Shown one piece after another: positions 8,277 to 16,504 of a stretch of 64,000 bases of DNA. Within the stretch, counting starts at the first letter, position 1. Every line of letters begins with the position of its first letter. The notes beneath the pieces were generated by a model. It was not told the DNA's origin and ran no database searches. It saw only the letters and a list, made by a program, of their open reading frames with translations. Origin of the DNA: Streptomyces cupreus. GTDB lineage: Bacteria > Actinomycetota > Actinomycetes > Streptomycetales > Streptomycetaceae. The stretch spans positions 1 through 64,000 of the forward strand of contig NZ_JACMSF010000010.1 in the NCBI RefSeq assembly GCF_014257025.1, read 5' to 3'. The translations under genes were made by a program, and so were the position numbers.

Positions 8277-9373
8277 CCGCCCGTCCTCGCCGCGGCGCCG
8301 GCCGGTACGGAGGCCTCGGCGCGCTCGCGCTCCACGGCCTCGTAGAGGGCCTTGATGTTGCCGCTGCCGAAGGTCCGTGCGTCGAGCCGCTGGATCAGCT
8401 CGAAGAACACCGTCCTGCGGGCGTACGGGGAGCGGGTGAACACCTGTACCAGCTGGCCCCATTCGTCCCGGTCGGCCAGCAGTCCCAGCTCCTGCAGCAC
8501 CTCGGTGTCGATGTGCACGTCGATACCGCGATCAGCCAGCGCGGAGTAGTAGCCGACGGGCGTCGAGAGCAATTCGACGCCGGATGCCCGCAGTTCGCGG
8601 GCGGCCTCGACGATGTCGTCGGTGCCGTAGGCCACATGCTGGACGCCGGGGCCGTCGAATGCGTCGAGGAAGTCGTTCAGCTGGCCGCGGTCGCCGGTGA
8701 GGTCCGGTTCCACCATGGTGAAGGTGACACCCCTGGTCTCGTCCTGAACGACCTTCGAGGCCATCGCCTGACCGCCGACGACGATGTACTCGTCGTAGGT
8801 ATGCCGCAGCCCCAGTGCCCGCTGATAGAAGTCGACCATGGTATCCAGCGAACCGGCGCGCAGGCACAGAGCCAGGTGATCGACGGATCGCAGCAGTTCG
8901 GGCCCCGGCGCGGGCTCGTCGGTCACGGGCAGATACCTGCCCGGCAGAAAGGCGCCTGACGGGTCGTCACGCTGAACGAAGGTGTGCACCAGGTCATTGG
9001 TCGCGGCGATGGTGGCCCGTATGACCCGGCCGTCGGCGTCCTCGAAGGTTTCCGGTTCCGCGACGGACTCGGCCCCGGCCGCCAGCGCCCGCTCATAGTC
9101 GCCCGCGGCATCGGTGGACCGCAGGGCGACATCGCGCACGCCGTCGCCGTGCCTGCGGACGAACCGCGAGGCTGCGTGGTCGGCGTGCAGGGGGGACGTC
9201 AGTACCAGGCGGACGCCGCCGTGCGCCAGTACCAGCGAGCGGGCCGAGGCGAGCCCGGTGAGCGGGCCCGCCTCGGCCACCACTCGGAAGCCGTAGGTAC
9301 GGCCGTAGTAATGGGATGCCTGATTGACATCCCCCACGAAGAACTCGACATGGTCGACGGAATGGACAGTCAC
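8273..9373 (-). CDS. hmaS: 4-hydroxymandelate synthase
   Basis: A 366-residue two-domain vicinal-oxygen-chelate enzyme that converts 4-hydroxyphenylpyruvate and O2 to 4-hydroxymandelate and CO2. The iron ligands are His166, His246 and Glu325. The closely related 4-hydroxyphenylpyruvate dioxygenase is the main alternative. The C-terminal helix reads FGSGNIKALYEAVE, with Ile where dioxygenases usually have Phe, and the VVGGQAMASKVV stretch is closer to the characterised synthase of Amycolatopsis. The adjacent oxidase and aminotransferase also support synthase. The start is GTG with a weak GGA signal; it is the first gene of the operon. Confidence 0.87.
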   Translation of the reverse strand: MTVHSVDHVEFFVGDVNQASHYYGRTYGFRVVAEAGPLTGLASARSLVLAHGGVRLVLTSPLHADHAASRFVRRHGDGVRDVALRSTDAAGDYERALAAGAESVAEPETFEDADGRVIRATIAATNDLVHTFVQRDDPSGAFLPGRYLPVTDEPAPGPELLRSVDHLALCLRAGSLDTMVDFYQRALGLRHTYDEYIVVGGQAMASKVVQDETRGVTFTMVEPDLTGDRGQLNDFLDAFDGPGVQHVAYGTDDIVEAARELRASGVELLSTPVGYYSALADRGIDVHIDTEVLQELGLLADRDEWGQLVQVFTRSPYARRTVFFELIQRLDARTFGSGNIKALYEAVERERAEASVPAGAAARTGG

Positions 9374-9500
9374 CTTGATCCAATCGCTCGTTGAGGCAAG
9401 GGAGTTGAGGAGCGGATCGGTCCTGCAGCAGGGCTGTGCGACCCGGGAGGTTCTGCGTCAGCGACCTGCGCGAGCGCCTCGTCGTGCCCTTGCGAACGTA

Positions 9501-9517
9501 GTACGGCATTGCCGAAC
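9501..9517. promoter_or_regulatory. Operator-like palindrome upstream of hmaS (copy 1)
   Basis: GTACGGCATTGCCGAAC is symmetric at 14 of 16 paired positions around its central base. It lies 128 bases upstream of the hmaS start and shares its core with a second copy about 300 bases further on. Probable binding site for the regulator of the Hpg operon; no such regulator gene is found nearby. Confidence 0.55.
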
Positions 9518-9801
9518 GGCCGTGGGAAGCAAAGCCCACCGACCCTGGTCCCGTCAAGCATGTGGTCGCAGTGTGGTCGCACAGGGAGCGACTAGGCGGA
9601 CGGGGGCCTGTGGAGGGCGAGTTGATGGTTTGTGGAAGACGTTGCAGGGCCCGGGAAATGCCCTCGGCCGCAGGCGCACGGCCCCGCTTACCTGGGCTCC
9701 GAGCTTGCGGAATAGGTCGTGGGCAACCTGCGGACCGCGACGGTACTGCACGGCGATATTTCGAACCCCCATCAACCAGGGCTCAGCATTTGACGATTGC
9801 C

Positions 9802-9818
9802 GTACGACATTGTCGAAT
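9802..9818. promoter_or_regulatory. Operator-like palindrome (copy 2)
   Basis: GTACGACATTGTCGAAT, with a perfect 11-bp core CGACATTGTCG (odd centre), matches copy 1 at 14 of 17 positions. The consensus is GTACGrCATTGyCGAAy. It lies 26 bases before an ATG on the plus strand that opens a frame of only 15 codons, as if a divergent regulator gene once started here and was lost. Confidence 0.5.
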
Positions 9819-9982
9819 AACGTTCAGGGTGAGCGAGGTTGTCATGACGGCGCACGAGTGGGCGAATCCGGTGGAAGGCGGCGGGAGTTGACGAGCCGTG
9901 TCATAGGTAGGGCCTGCTTACCGTCAGCGGGTGGCGGGCGGCCTCCTTGTCCGACCCACCGCACGGCAGAGGAGACGCATCC

Positions 9983-10078
9983 ATGCGTGACGCACTCGCA
10001 GAACAGCGGAGCTTGACCCGCAAGATCCTCGGCAAGGGGCCGTTCAGTGACGGCCTCTGCCGGATCTCACCGAGCTGA
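9983..10078 (+). CDS. Possible 31-residue peptide or truncated gene start
   Basis: An ATG with AGAGGAGA 8 bases upstream opens a 31-residue frame beginning MRDALAEQRSLTRKILG and ending at a TGA. The ribosome site is good, but the product matches nothing I recognise. It may be the decapitated N-terminus of a lost gene, since the following sequence is the remnant of a recombinase. Treat as a candidate only. Confidence 0.25.
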   Translation: MRDALAEQRSLTRKILGKGPFSDGLCRISPS

Positions 10079-10142
10079 TCGGGAGCTGACCGGGGTCACG
10101 CGACTTGTGCCAGGAAAGCAAGAACACGGGGGAGCGTCATCT

Positions 10143-11090
10143 GTGCACACTGAGCAAGGCCGGACCACGGACAGGAGGAGCCCGGGCGCGGACACCGGCC
10201 CCCGACCTGCCACCGTGGCGCCGACGGCACGGCTGCGCGGCCGTTCACCGTACGGCTACCGGCCGCCGACCTCCGAGGAGGAAATGAAGGCAGGACAGGG
10301 CCTCGTCCCGGACGAGTGGACCGCGCCGGTGGTCCGGCGGATCTTCCGGGAGTACCTGTCCGGCAAGGGGCTCCAGCGCATCGCGGACGGCCTCAACCTG
10401 GATGCGATCCCGAGCCCGGGGGCGTACGGGCGTGGTGCGACGCTGCCGGAGGCGGCGTGGTCCAAGGGCACGGTGCGCGCGATCCTGGCGAACCCGCGCT
10501 ACGCCGATCACCCCACGCCCGATGGCACGGTCGGTGTGCATGCGGTGTCCGGCGCGATCGTCCCGTACGAAGTGTTCGATCAGGTGCACCGGATGTTCGT
10601 CGCCCGCCGCCGGCTCCAGCGCGAGCCGGGTACGGCCACCGGGAAACAGCGGTACCTGCTGCGGGGTCTGATGCGCTGCATCAGATGCAACCGGCTCATG
10701 CAGGGGACCTGGAACAACGCGGAGCCGTATTACCGGTGCCGACTGCCGGCCGAGCAAGCGACGGCGAACCGCATCAGCCATCCCCGCAATGTGTACCTGC
10801 GGGAGACGAACGCACTCAGACCGCTCATCGCCTGGCTACGCACGGTCTGCACGCCGCACAGCCTCCTGGCGCTCGCGGGGGATCCCAGCCCGGGCCGTTT
10901 CCGCGCTCTGGTCATCGAGGCGGCCGACCACTACGGGAAGGCCCTCCGGGAGGCCAGGGGCGAGGGACTCGCCCGGGTGTTCCGCTCCATGGGACTGCAA
11001 CTCGTCTATTCCGATGCCGACAACCTGCTTAAGTCGAAGGCCGTGTTCGCGCCCGGGCGGATCACGGTCCGTGGAACTGTGGAACTGTGA
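10143..11090 (+). CDS. Serine-recombinase-like protein lacking the catalytic domain
   Basis: A 315-residue protein with the Recombinase domain of large serine recombinases (starting near GRSPYGYRPP, with the QRIADGLN and WSKGTVRAILANPRY motifs). A zinc-ribbon follows (CIRCNRLM, later YYRC). The N-terminal resolvase domain that carries the catalytic serine is absent, so it cannot recombine DNA alone. The start is GTG at 10143 with GGGGGAG about 8 bases upstream; the frame is open further upstream but shows no catalytic motif. It is either a decayed integrase or one of the DNA-binding derivatives common in Streptomyces. Confidence 0.75.
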   Translation: MHTEQGRTTDRRSPGADTGPRPATVAPTARLRGRSPYGYRPPTSEEEMKAGQGLVPDEWTAPVVRRIFREYLSGKGLQRIADGLNLDAIPSPGAYGRGATLPEAAWSKGTVRAILANPRYADHPTPDGTVGVHAVSGAIVPYEVFDQVHRMFVARRRLQREPGTATGKQRYLLRGLMRCIRCNRLMQGTWNNAEPYYRCRLPAEQATANRISHPRNVYLRETNALRPLIAWLRTVCTPHSLLALAGDPSPGRFRALVIEAADHYGKALREARGEGLARVFRSMGLQLVYSDADNLLKSKAVFAPGRITVRGTVEL

Positions 11091-11093
11091 CCG

Positions 11094-11178
11094 GCGAAGA
11101 TCGCCACCGACACGGCCGTCTTCGGCCGACCCGAGATCAAGCTCGGTGTCATCCCCGGCATCGGCGGATCCCGCTGCC
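11094..11178 (+). pseudogene. Internal fragment of an enoyl-CoA hydratase gene
   Basis: Twenty-eight codons read AKIATDTAVFGRPEIKLG then VIPGIGGS. This is the conserved crotonase segment with the FGxPEIKLGVxPGxGG signature that includes the second oxyanion and active-site region. No start, N-terminal half or C-terminal half is present. It follows the recombinase stop directly, so it is a leftover of an integration or deletion event. Nothing suggests it is expressed as an enzyme. Confidence 0.75.
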
Positions 11179-11291
11179 CTTCGTGGATGTGGCTCAGGTC
11201 ACTTCATAGGGCGGGAACTCCGGCGTGCCTCGGCCCGACTACTGGACCGCAACAGCACAACAAGCGTCCCCAGCCCCGGAGAGGCTCGCCG

Positions 11292-12725
11292 ATGTCCACC
11301 CCTCCCTCGACCACCACGGACGAGGCCCCACCGTCCGACGCCGCCCCGGCGCCGGTCCGCCGCACCTGGGCGCCCCTGCGCCCGTTGATCCTGCGGCTGC
11401 ACTTCTACGCCGGAGTGCTCGTCGCGCCGTTCCTGCTTCTCGCCGCCGCGACCGGGTTTCTGTACGCCGCCTCGTTCCAGGCCGAGAAGATCGTGTACGC
11501 GCATGAGCTGACCGTCCCCGTCGGCGACGAGAAGCTGCCGATCTCCGAGCAGGTCGCCGCCGCCCGCAAGGCCCACCCCGAGGGGACGGTCGCGGCCGTA
11601 CGGCCGTCCCCCGAGGACGACGCGACCACCAGGGTGATGTTGTCCGGGGTTGAGGGAGTCGATCAGGACTACACCCTTGCCGTCTTCGTCGACCCGTACA
11701 CCGCCGAGGTGCGCGGCTCGCTAGAACAGTACGGCTCCACCGGCGCGCTTCCGCTGCGCACCTGGATCGACGAGTTCCACCGCGATCTGCGCCTCGGGGA
11801 GACCGGCCGGCTGTACAGCGAACTCGCCGCGAGCTGGCTGTGGGTGATCGCGCTGGGTGGTCTGGTGCTGTGGTTCTCCCGGCGCCGGGCCCGCAGGAAG
11901 GTGCGCGGTACCAGCGGGCGTCGTCGCACCCTGGGGCTGCACGGCACGGTCGGTGCCTGGGCCGCCGCCGGGTTTCTGTTCCTGTCGGCCACCGGTCTGA
12001 CCTGGTCGCAGTACACCGGCGCCAACATCGACGAACTGCGCACTTCGCTCGGCGGGGCGACCCCGTCGATCTCGGCCGGCGCGGGCGGTGAGCACTCCGG
12101 TCATGGAGCCTCGGCCGCCGCCGGGGACGCCGCGCACGGCGTCGGCCTCGACAAGGTGCTCGCGGCGGCCCGCGCCAAGGGGCTCGGCGACCCGGTCGAG
12201 ATCGTGCCGCCCGCGGACGCGGAGTCGGCGTACGTGGTGAAGCAGATTCAGCGCAGTTGGCCCACCAAGCAGGACTCCGTCGCCGTCGACCCCACCACCG
12301 GTCGGGTCACCGACGAACTGCGGTTCGCCGACTACCCGGTGCTCGCCAAGCTGACCCGCTGGGGCATCGATCTGCACACCGGCGTGCTGTTCGGCCTGGT
12401 CAGCCAGATCGCCCTGATGCTGCTCGCGCTCTCGCTGATCGTGCTGATCGTCTGGGGTTACCGGATGTGGTGGCAGCGCGGCCGCGGCTCCGCCTTCGGC
12501 CGGCCGATCCCGCGCGGCGCCTGGCAGCAGGTGCCGCCGCAGGTTCTGGTGCCGCTGGCGGCGGTGGCCGCCGTGGTCGGCTACTTCGTTCCGCTGCTCG
12601 GGATCTCCCTGTTGGCCTTCCTCGCCGTCGACATCGTGCTCGGCGAGATCGATCATCGGCGCGGGCGTACTGCTCCCACGGCTACGTCGTCAGGGCGGCC
12701 AGCTCGGCGTTGGCCCGCTCGGTGA
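11292..12725 (+). CDS. PepSY-associated transmembrane protein
   Basis: A 477-residue membrane protein of the PepSY_TM family. Transmembrane segments lie near residues 30-55, 180-200, 220-240, 365-395 and 415-445, with a large external PepSY-like region after the first and a second one between the third and fourth. His residues in the first and fourth segments (RLHFYAG, DLHTGVL) are the usual haem-ligand-like positions. Family members are linked to iron-siderophore reduction or membrane redox. The start is an ATG after GGAGAGG. The last 20 residues are Arg/Pro-rich and overlap the convergent regulator gene by 44 bases, so the C-terminus may be an extension after rearrangement. Confidence 0.82.
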   Translation: MSTPPSTTTDEAPPSDAAPAPVRRTWAPLRPLILRLHFYAGVLVAPFLLLAAATGFLYAASFQAEKIVYAHELTVPVGDEKLPISEQVAAARKAHPEGTVAAVRPSPEDDATTRVMLSGVEGVDQDYTLAVFVDPYTAEVRGSLEQYGSTGALPLRTWIDEFHRDLRLGETGRLYSELAASWLWVIALGGLVLWFSRRRARRKVRGTSGRRRTLGLHGTVGAWAAAGFLFLSATGLTWSQYTGANIDELRTSLGGATPSISAGAGGEHSGHGASAAAGDAAHGVGLDKVLAAARAKGLGDPVEIVPPADAESAYVVKQIQRSWPTKQDSVAVDPTTGRVTDELRFADYPVLAKLTRWGIDLHTGVLFGLVSQIALMLLALSLIVLIVWGYRMWWQRGRGSAFGRPIPRGAWQQVPPQVLVPLAAVAAVVGYFVPLLGISLLAFLAVDIVLGEIDHRRGRTAPTATSSGRPARRWPAR

Positions 12726-13128
12726 TGAGGGTCAGCACACGTCCGGCCGCTGCCAGGTCCTCCGTGGGGATACCGGCGTAGATCCGGGCGCTGATGGGGG
12801 CGGTCTCGGCGGAGGTCCTGTCGTACAGCTTCCGTCCGGCGTCCGTGATCCGTACCTGGGACGGCTCCTGAGAGGACAGCAGTTCGGCGTTGATCAGCTC
12901 GTCGACCACGGTGTGTGCCTCGGCGGCGTCGATCTTCAGCGCGCCGACGACGCCGTCGACGAGGTGGTCGCGCTCGACCGGGCCGTCGGCGATGGCGACG
13001 AGCCGGAGGGTGACGGACTGCTGGAATGTCGCGCCGTGACGGTCCAGCACCTTCTCCAGCAGCGCGCGGCCGGCGTAGTGGGCCAGGGCTATGACTCGGG
13101 GGTCGACCAGGGGAGTGGTGGTGGTCAT
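12682..13128 (-). CDS. MarR-like winged-helix protein
   Basis: A 148-residue protein with a MarR-type layout: an N-terminal dimerisation helix, a winged helix around residues 35-100 (VTLRLVAIADGPVERDHLV ... ITDAGRKLYDR), and a C-terminal helix. Its start overlaps the stop of a second MarR gene by four bases (ATGA), so the pair is co-translated and may act as a heterodimer. The 3' end overlaps the convergent PepSY gene. No ligand can be inferred. Confidence 0.7.
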   Translation of the reverse strand: MTTTTPLVDPRVIALAHYAGRALLEKVLDRHGATFQQSVTLRLVAIADGPVERDHLVDGVVGALKIDAAEAHTVVDELINAELLSSQEPSQVRITDAGRKLYDRTSAETAPISARIYAGIPTEDLAAAGRVLTLITERANAELAALTT

Positions 13129-13616
13129 GACTGCTCCTTGTCGGACTCGCTGTTCAGGGCGAACGGATCAAGAGGTGCGTCGAGCAGGGTTGCCAGGTCG
13201 CGCGTGAACTCCCGGGTGCGCGCGCTGTCCAGGCCGCCGAGCGGCGCCAGCAACTGCTGCAGGAGTCCTTGTACGACGTCGATCGCCTGCCGGGTCTTCT
13301 CGCGGCCCTGCTCGGTCAGCGTCAGCTGCACCGCGCGCGGGTCGCGGGGGTCCCGGGTGCGTTCGAGGAGGCCGGCGGTTTCCAGGGAGCGCGCCAGCTT
13401 GGAGACGTACAGCGGCTCAAGGCCGGTGTGGTCGGCCAGGCGCCGCTGGCTGGGGCGCTCCCCCTCGCGCTGCATGCCGTACAGCGAGGCCACCAGCGCG
13501 TACTGCGCGTGGGTGAGCCCCAGTGGGGTCACGGCTCGGTCGACCGCGACCCGCCACTTCGTCGACAGGCGCCACACCAGGAAACCGGGTGTGGCCTTCT
13601 CGGAACCCTTGCTCAT
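13125..13616 (-). CDS. MarR-family transcriptional regulator
   Basis: A 163-residue regulator with the standard MarR core: LTHAQYALVASLYG, the recognition helix PLYVSKLARSLETAGL, then the wing RTRDPRDPRAVQLTLTEQG. The DPRD motif is the family signature. It heads a two-gene operon with the smaller winged-helix protein. A pair of direct repeats lies 14-40 bases upstream of its start, which suggests autoregulation. The neighbouring pirin gene diverges from it and may be a target. Confidence 0.87.
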   Translation of the reverse strand: MSKGSEKATPGFLVWRLSTKWRVAVDRAVTPLGLTHAQYALVASLYGMQREGERPSQRRLADHTGLEPLYVSKLARSLETAGLLERTRDPRDPRAVQLTLTEQGREKTRQAIDVVQGLLQQLLAPLGGLDSARTREFTRDLATLLDAPLDPFALNSESDKEQS

Positions 13617-13630
13617 GACAGATACAGTAC

Positions 13631-13656
13631 ATGGCTACTATGTCCATGGCTACTAT
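13631..13656. promoter_or_regulatory. Direct repeats upstream of the marR pair
   Basis: ATGGCTACTAT occurs twice, at 13631-13641 and 13646-13656, with a 15-bp period, in the short gap between the divergent MarR and pirin genes. This is the only low-GC patch in the area. It probably holds the promoter and binding site of the MarR protein, although MarR sites are more often inverted repeats. Confidence 0.5.
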
Positions 13657-13730
13657 TTTCTTGACCTGCATCGGGGCCGCCCGGAGTGACGGACTGACGG
13701 GGCGGCGCCGGCGGGGCTAGTTTGGGCGGC

Positions 13731-14696
13731 ATGAGCAATCTTGATCGCGAGCCCGTGCCCGCGGTGTGCGGCGGCCGCGGCTTCGTCGTGGCGGAGCCCG
13801 TACGGGAACTCCTCAGCCCTCGCCGGGTCAAGCTCGGCGAGTCCTCCGAAGTGCGCCGACTGCTGCCCAACCTGGGCCGCCGTATGGTGGGCGCCTGGTG
13901 CTTCGTCGATCACTACGGCCCCGACGACATCGCCGACGAGCCCGGTATGCAGGTACCCCCGCACCCGCACATGGGCCTGCAGACGGTGAGTTGGCTGCAC
14001 GAGGGCGAGGTGCTGCACCGCGACTCCACCGGCAGCCTCCAGACCATCCGCCCGCGCGAGCTGGGCCTGATGACCTCCGGCCGGGCGATCAGCCACTCCG
14101 AGGAGAGCCCGAAGCCGCACGCCCGCTTTCTGCACGGCGCGCAGTTGTGGGTCGCCCTGCCCGACGGCGACCGGCACACCGAGCCGCGCTTCGAGCACCA
14201 CTCCGAGCTGCCCGTCGTCACGGCGCCCGGCCTCACGGCCACCCTGATCCTCGGCGACCTCGACGGCGCCCGCTCACCCGGAACGACGTACACGCCCCTC
14301 GTCGGCGCCGACCTGGCACTCGCCCGCGGCGCGGACGTACGCCTGCCGCTGGAGCCGGACTTCGAGTACGCCGTACTGTCCATGTCCGGCGAGGCCCATG
14401 TCGACGGGGTCCCGGTACTCCCCGGCTCGATGCTCTACCTCGGCTGCGGCCGCACCGAACTCCCGCTGCGCGCCGAGTCGGAGGCGGGCCTGATGCTCCT
14501 GGGCGGCGAGCCGTTCGAGGAGGAACTGATCATGTTCTGGAACTGGATCGGGCGGACCCAGGCAGAGATCGAGCAGGCGCGCCAGGACTGGATGACCGGC
14601 ACCCGCTTCGGCGAGGTGAAGGGCTACGACGGGGATCCCCTGCCCGCCCCCGAGCTACCGGCGTTGCCGCTGAAACCCCGGGGACGGGTGCGTTGA
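13731..14696 (+). CDS. Pirin family protein
   Basis: A 321-residue bicupin of the pirin family. The N-terminal cupin carries the metal-binding set HPHxGxxT...HxGxxxHRDS (around residues 80-105) and the later SEES motif, as in quercetinase-active pirins. The C-terminal half includes the ILGGEPFEE-like segment typical of the family. Pirins act as redox-sensing cofactors or quercetin 2,3-dioxygenases. The ATG at 13731 fits the family N-terminus better than the GTG nine bases upstream. It diverges from the MarR pair; the gap is about 110 bases. Confidence 0.88.
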   Translation: MSNLDREPVPAVCGGRGFVVAEPVRELLSPRRVKLGESSEVRRLLPNLGRRMVGAWCFVDHYGPDDIADEPGMQVPPHPHMGLQTVSWLHEGEVLHRDSTGSLQTIRPRELGLMTSGRAISHSEESPKPHARFLHGAQLWVALPDGDRHTEPRFEHHSELPVVTAPGLTATLILGDLDGARSPGTTYTPLVGADLALARGADVRLPLEPDFEYAVLSMSGEAHVDGVPVLPGSMLYLGCGRTELPLRAESEAGLMLLGGEPFEEELIMFWNWIGRTQAEIEQARQDWMTGTRFGEVKGYDGDPLPAPELPALPLKPRGRVR

Positions 14697-14740
14697 CCAG
14701 TCGGGAGCAGTGAGCCGCTGACGTCCGCCGGACCGCCCGG

Positions 14741-16429
14741 TCAGGGCTGTCCGGCCGCCAACGCGGCTTCCACCTCCGCCAGTTCCTTCGCCGGGTCGGC
14801 CGTCCGGGCCAACACGGTCAGGTCGTCCTGGCTGTAGCGGGCGCGCACGTCGTCGTCCCACCTCGCGGAAGCCGTCCGCAGCGGTTCGACGGCTTCCGTG
14901 AGTCGACCCAGCCGGTGCAGGACGAGTCCGTAGTAGCCCGCGGCCTCCGTCCGGTGCGCAGCGTCGCCGGCCTCTTCCCAGACCTTGCGCAGGAAGGGTT
15001 CCGCCTCGATGTACGCGCCGCGCTGGGCCATCAGTTTCCCCGCGAGCATGGCGTTCAGCGACGAACCGTCGTCGGCCGCGCGCACATACCAGCGCTCGGC
15101 CTCCTGGTAGTCCCGGTGGTACTCGGAGAGCCAGCCCATCTCATTGCACGCGTCGTGGTGCCCCGCCTCGGCGGCCCTTCGGTACCAGTCATCGCGCAAC
15201 GCGGGCCTGCGCAGCGAGCGGTACACCTCCGCGAGGTCGTACCCGGCCTCCGGGTCACCGGCCAGCGCGGCGGGTTCGATCCACCGGACCACATGGCGGT
15301 CGGCCGCGCCGGCCCAGTCGCGGAGGATCTTCCCGTACGCGTACGAGGCGTGGACGTCGCCCGCCTCGGCGAGTTCGCGCAGCCCGGGCAACCTGCGCAG
15401 ATCCTTGCCGGGCGCGATGCTGCCCGCCTCGCGCAACTCGGCGATCCGGTCGAGCTGCGCGACGACGTCCTCGTCGTCCTCCCCGACCTGACGGAACCAG
15501 CGCTCGGCTTCCTCGTACCGCCGTTGCCGCTTGCAGAGGATGCCGAGGTTCCACTGGGCGGCCGGGTGCCCGGCACCGGCCGCGAGGCCGTACCAGTGCT
15601 CGGCGTCGGCGAGGTCACCGCGCTGCTCGTGCAGGACTCCGAGCACGTGCGCGGCGCCTTCGTAACCTTCCTCGTGGGATTGGACCAGCAGGCCGCGGGC
15701 CTCGGGCCAGGACGCGTCGTCGGCGGTCTCCGTCAGGAACACGGCATGGTCCACGCGGGCCGACGCGCTGAGCACGGAGGCCCGGCGGTAGTAACCCGCG
15801 GCCTCGACGGTCAGGCCCGGGTAGTCACGGAAGTGCTTCTCCAGGTCGAAGAGCGGTCGCAGGGCCGCGGCCGCGGCGTCCCCGTCCCCGGCTGCCTCGG
15901 CGGCGTCGAGGTCCGCGGCGACGCGGTCGAACTCCTCGCGGATGGACTCGAAGAGCTTCACCCAGCGGAAGACCGCGATGTCGCCGATCTCGATGTCGCT
16001 CATCAGGAACTTCGGCGCCTCGTCGAGTCGCCCCTCGGCCACGAGCAGCTTGCCCAGCTCGATCTTGCAGTTCAGGTCGCGGCCGTTCTCCCAGCCGCGC
16101 CGGAACCATTCGGCGGCCTCCGGATCGCCGTTCTCCTTGAGCAGGACACCGAGGCCGTAGGCGCATCCGGAGTGGCGGTCGGCGACGGCGCGGTAGAGGG
16201 CCTCCGCCGCCGGCCGGTCCCCACGGATCTTCCGGTACCGGGCCAGGGTGTAGTGGGAGAACGCGTCACCCGCCGCCACCGCCTGCTCCCAGTACGGGAT
16301 GCCTTCGTCCACGCGATGGCCGAGCACGAAGAAGTCGGTGTGCCTGCGTGCGGTCTTCGGGTCGTCGGCGCGTGCGGCGGCGACGAGCGCTTCGCCGCGG
16401 GTCTGTATGTCCTGCGTCACGATCAACAT
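14741..16429 (-). CDS. Sel1/TPR repeat protein
   Basis: A 562-residue soluble protein made almost entirely of helical repeats of about 35 residues. Sel1-like units are evident, such as AAHVLGVLHEQRGDLADAEHWY and AAQWNLGILCKRQRRYEEAERWF. There is no catalytic motif, signal peptide or membrane segment. The likely role is a protein-protein interaction scaffold. It is followed upstream by another solenoid protein on the same strand, 75 bases away, so the two may be co-expressed. The ATG at 16429 is used; a GTG nine bases into the frame is an alternative. Partner proteins are unknown. Confidence 0.78.
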   Translation of the reverse strand: MLIVTQDIQTRGEALVAAARADDPKTARRHTDFFVLGHRVDEGIPYWEQAVAAGDAFSHYTLARYRKIRGDRPAAEALYRAVADRHSGCAYGLGVLLKENGDPEAAEWFRRGWENGRDLNCKIELGKLLVAEGRLDEAPKFLMSDIEIGDIAVFRWVKLFESIREEFDRVAADLDAAEAAGDGDAAAAALRPLFDLEKHFRDYPGLTVEAAGYYRRASVLSASARVDHAVFLTETADDASWPEARGLLVQSHEEGYEGAAHVLGVLHEQRGDLADAEHWYGLAAGAGHPAAQWNLGILCKRQRRYEEAERWFRQVGEDDEDVVAQLDRIAELREAGSIAPGKDLRRLPGLRELAEAGDVHASYAYGKILRDWAGAADRHVVRWIEPAALAGDPEAGYDLAEVYRSLRRPALRDDWYRRAAEAGHHDACNEMGWLSEYHRDYQEAERWYVRAADDGSSLNAMLAGKLMAQRGAYIEAEPFLRKVWEEAGDAAHRTEAAGYYGLVLHRLGRLTEAVEPLRTASARWDDDVRARYSQDDLTVLARTADPAKELAEVEAALAAGQP

Positions 16430-16504
16430 CGTGCCATGGCCTTGTAGTTGGCCGACCGGGCGGTTGCGGTGGCCCTGACCAGCCAGGCCTTGTCAGAACC
16501 GACG

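Larger units (their letters stand above)
9374..10142. other. Gene-poor interval upstream of the Hpg operon
   Basis: About 770 bases with no convincing full-length gene. It holds two related palindromes (9501-9517 and 9802-9818), a short direct repeat TGTGGTCGCA at 9561-9570 and 9572-9581, and two very short open frames with plausible starts (15 codons from 9844; 31 codons from 9983). Together with the catalytic-domain-less recombinase and the enoyl-CoA hydratase fragment that follow, it looks like a rearranged or deleted segment. The promoter of hmaS must lie in the left part, but no clear -35/-10 pair was found. Confidence 0.6.

Noticed and set aside
9561..9581. TGTGGTCGCA direct repeat as a phage or integrase attachment site
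   Set aside because: No second copy was found on the far side of the recombinase, and no tRNA is nearby.
9562..9891. A 109-codon plus-strand frame before the recombinase region
   Set aside because: Arg-rich composition and no good ribosome site; it spans one of the palindromes. Only a 15-codon frame at 9844 has a plausible start.
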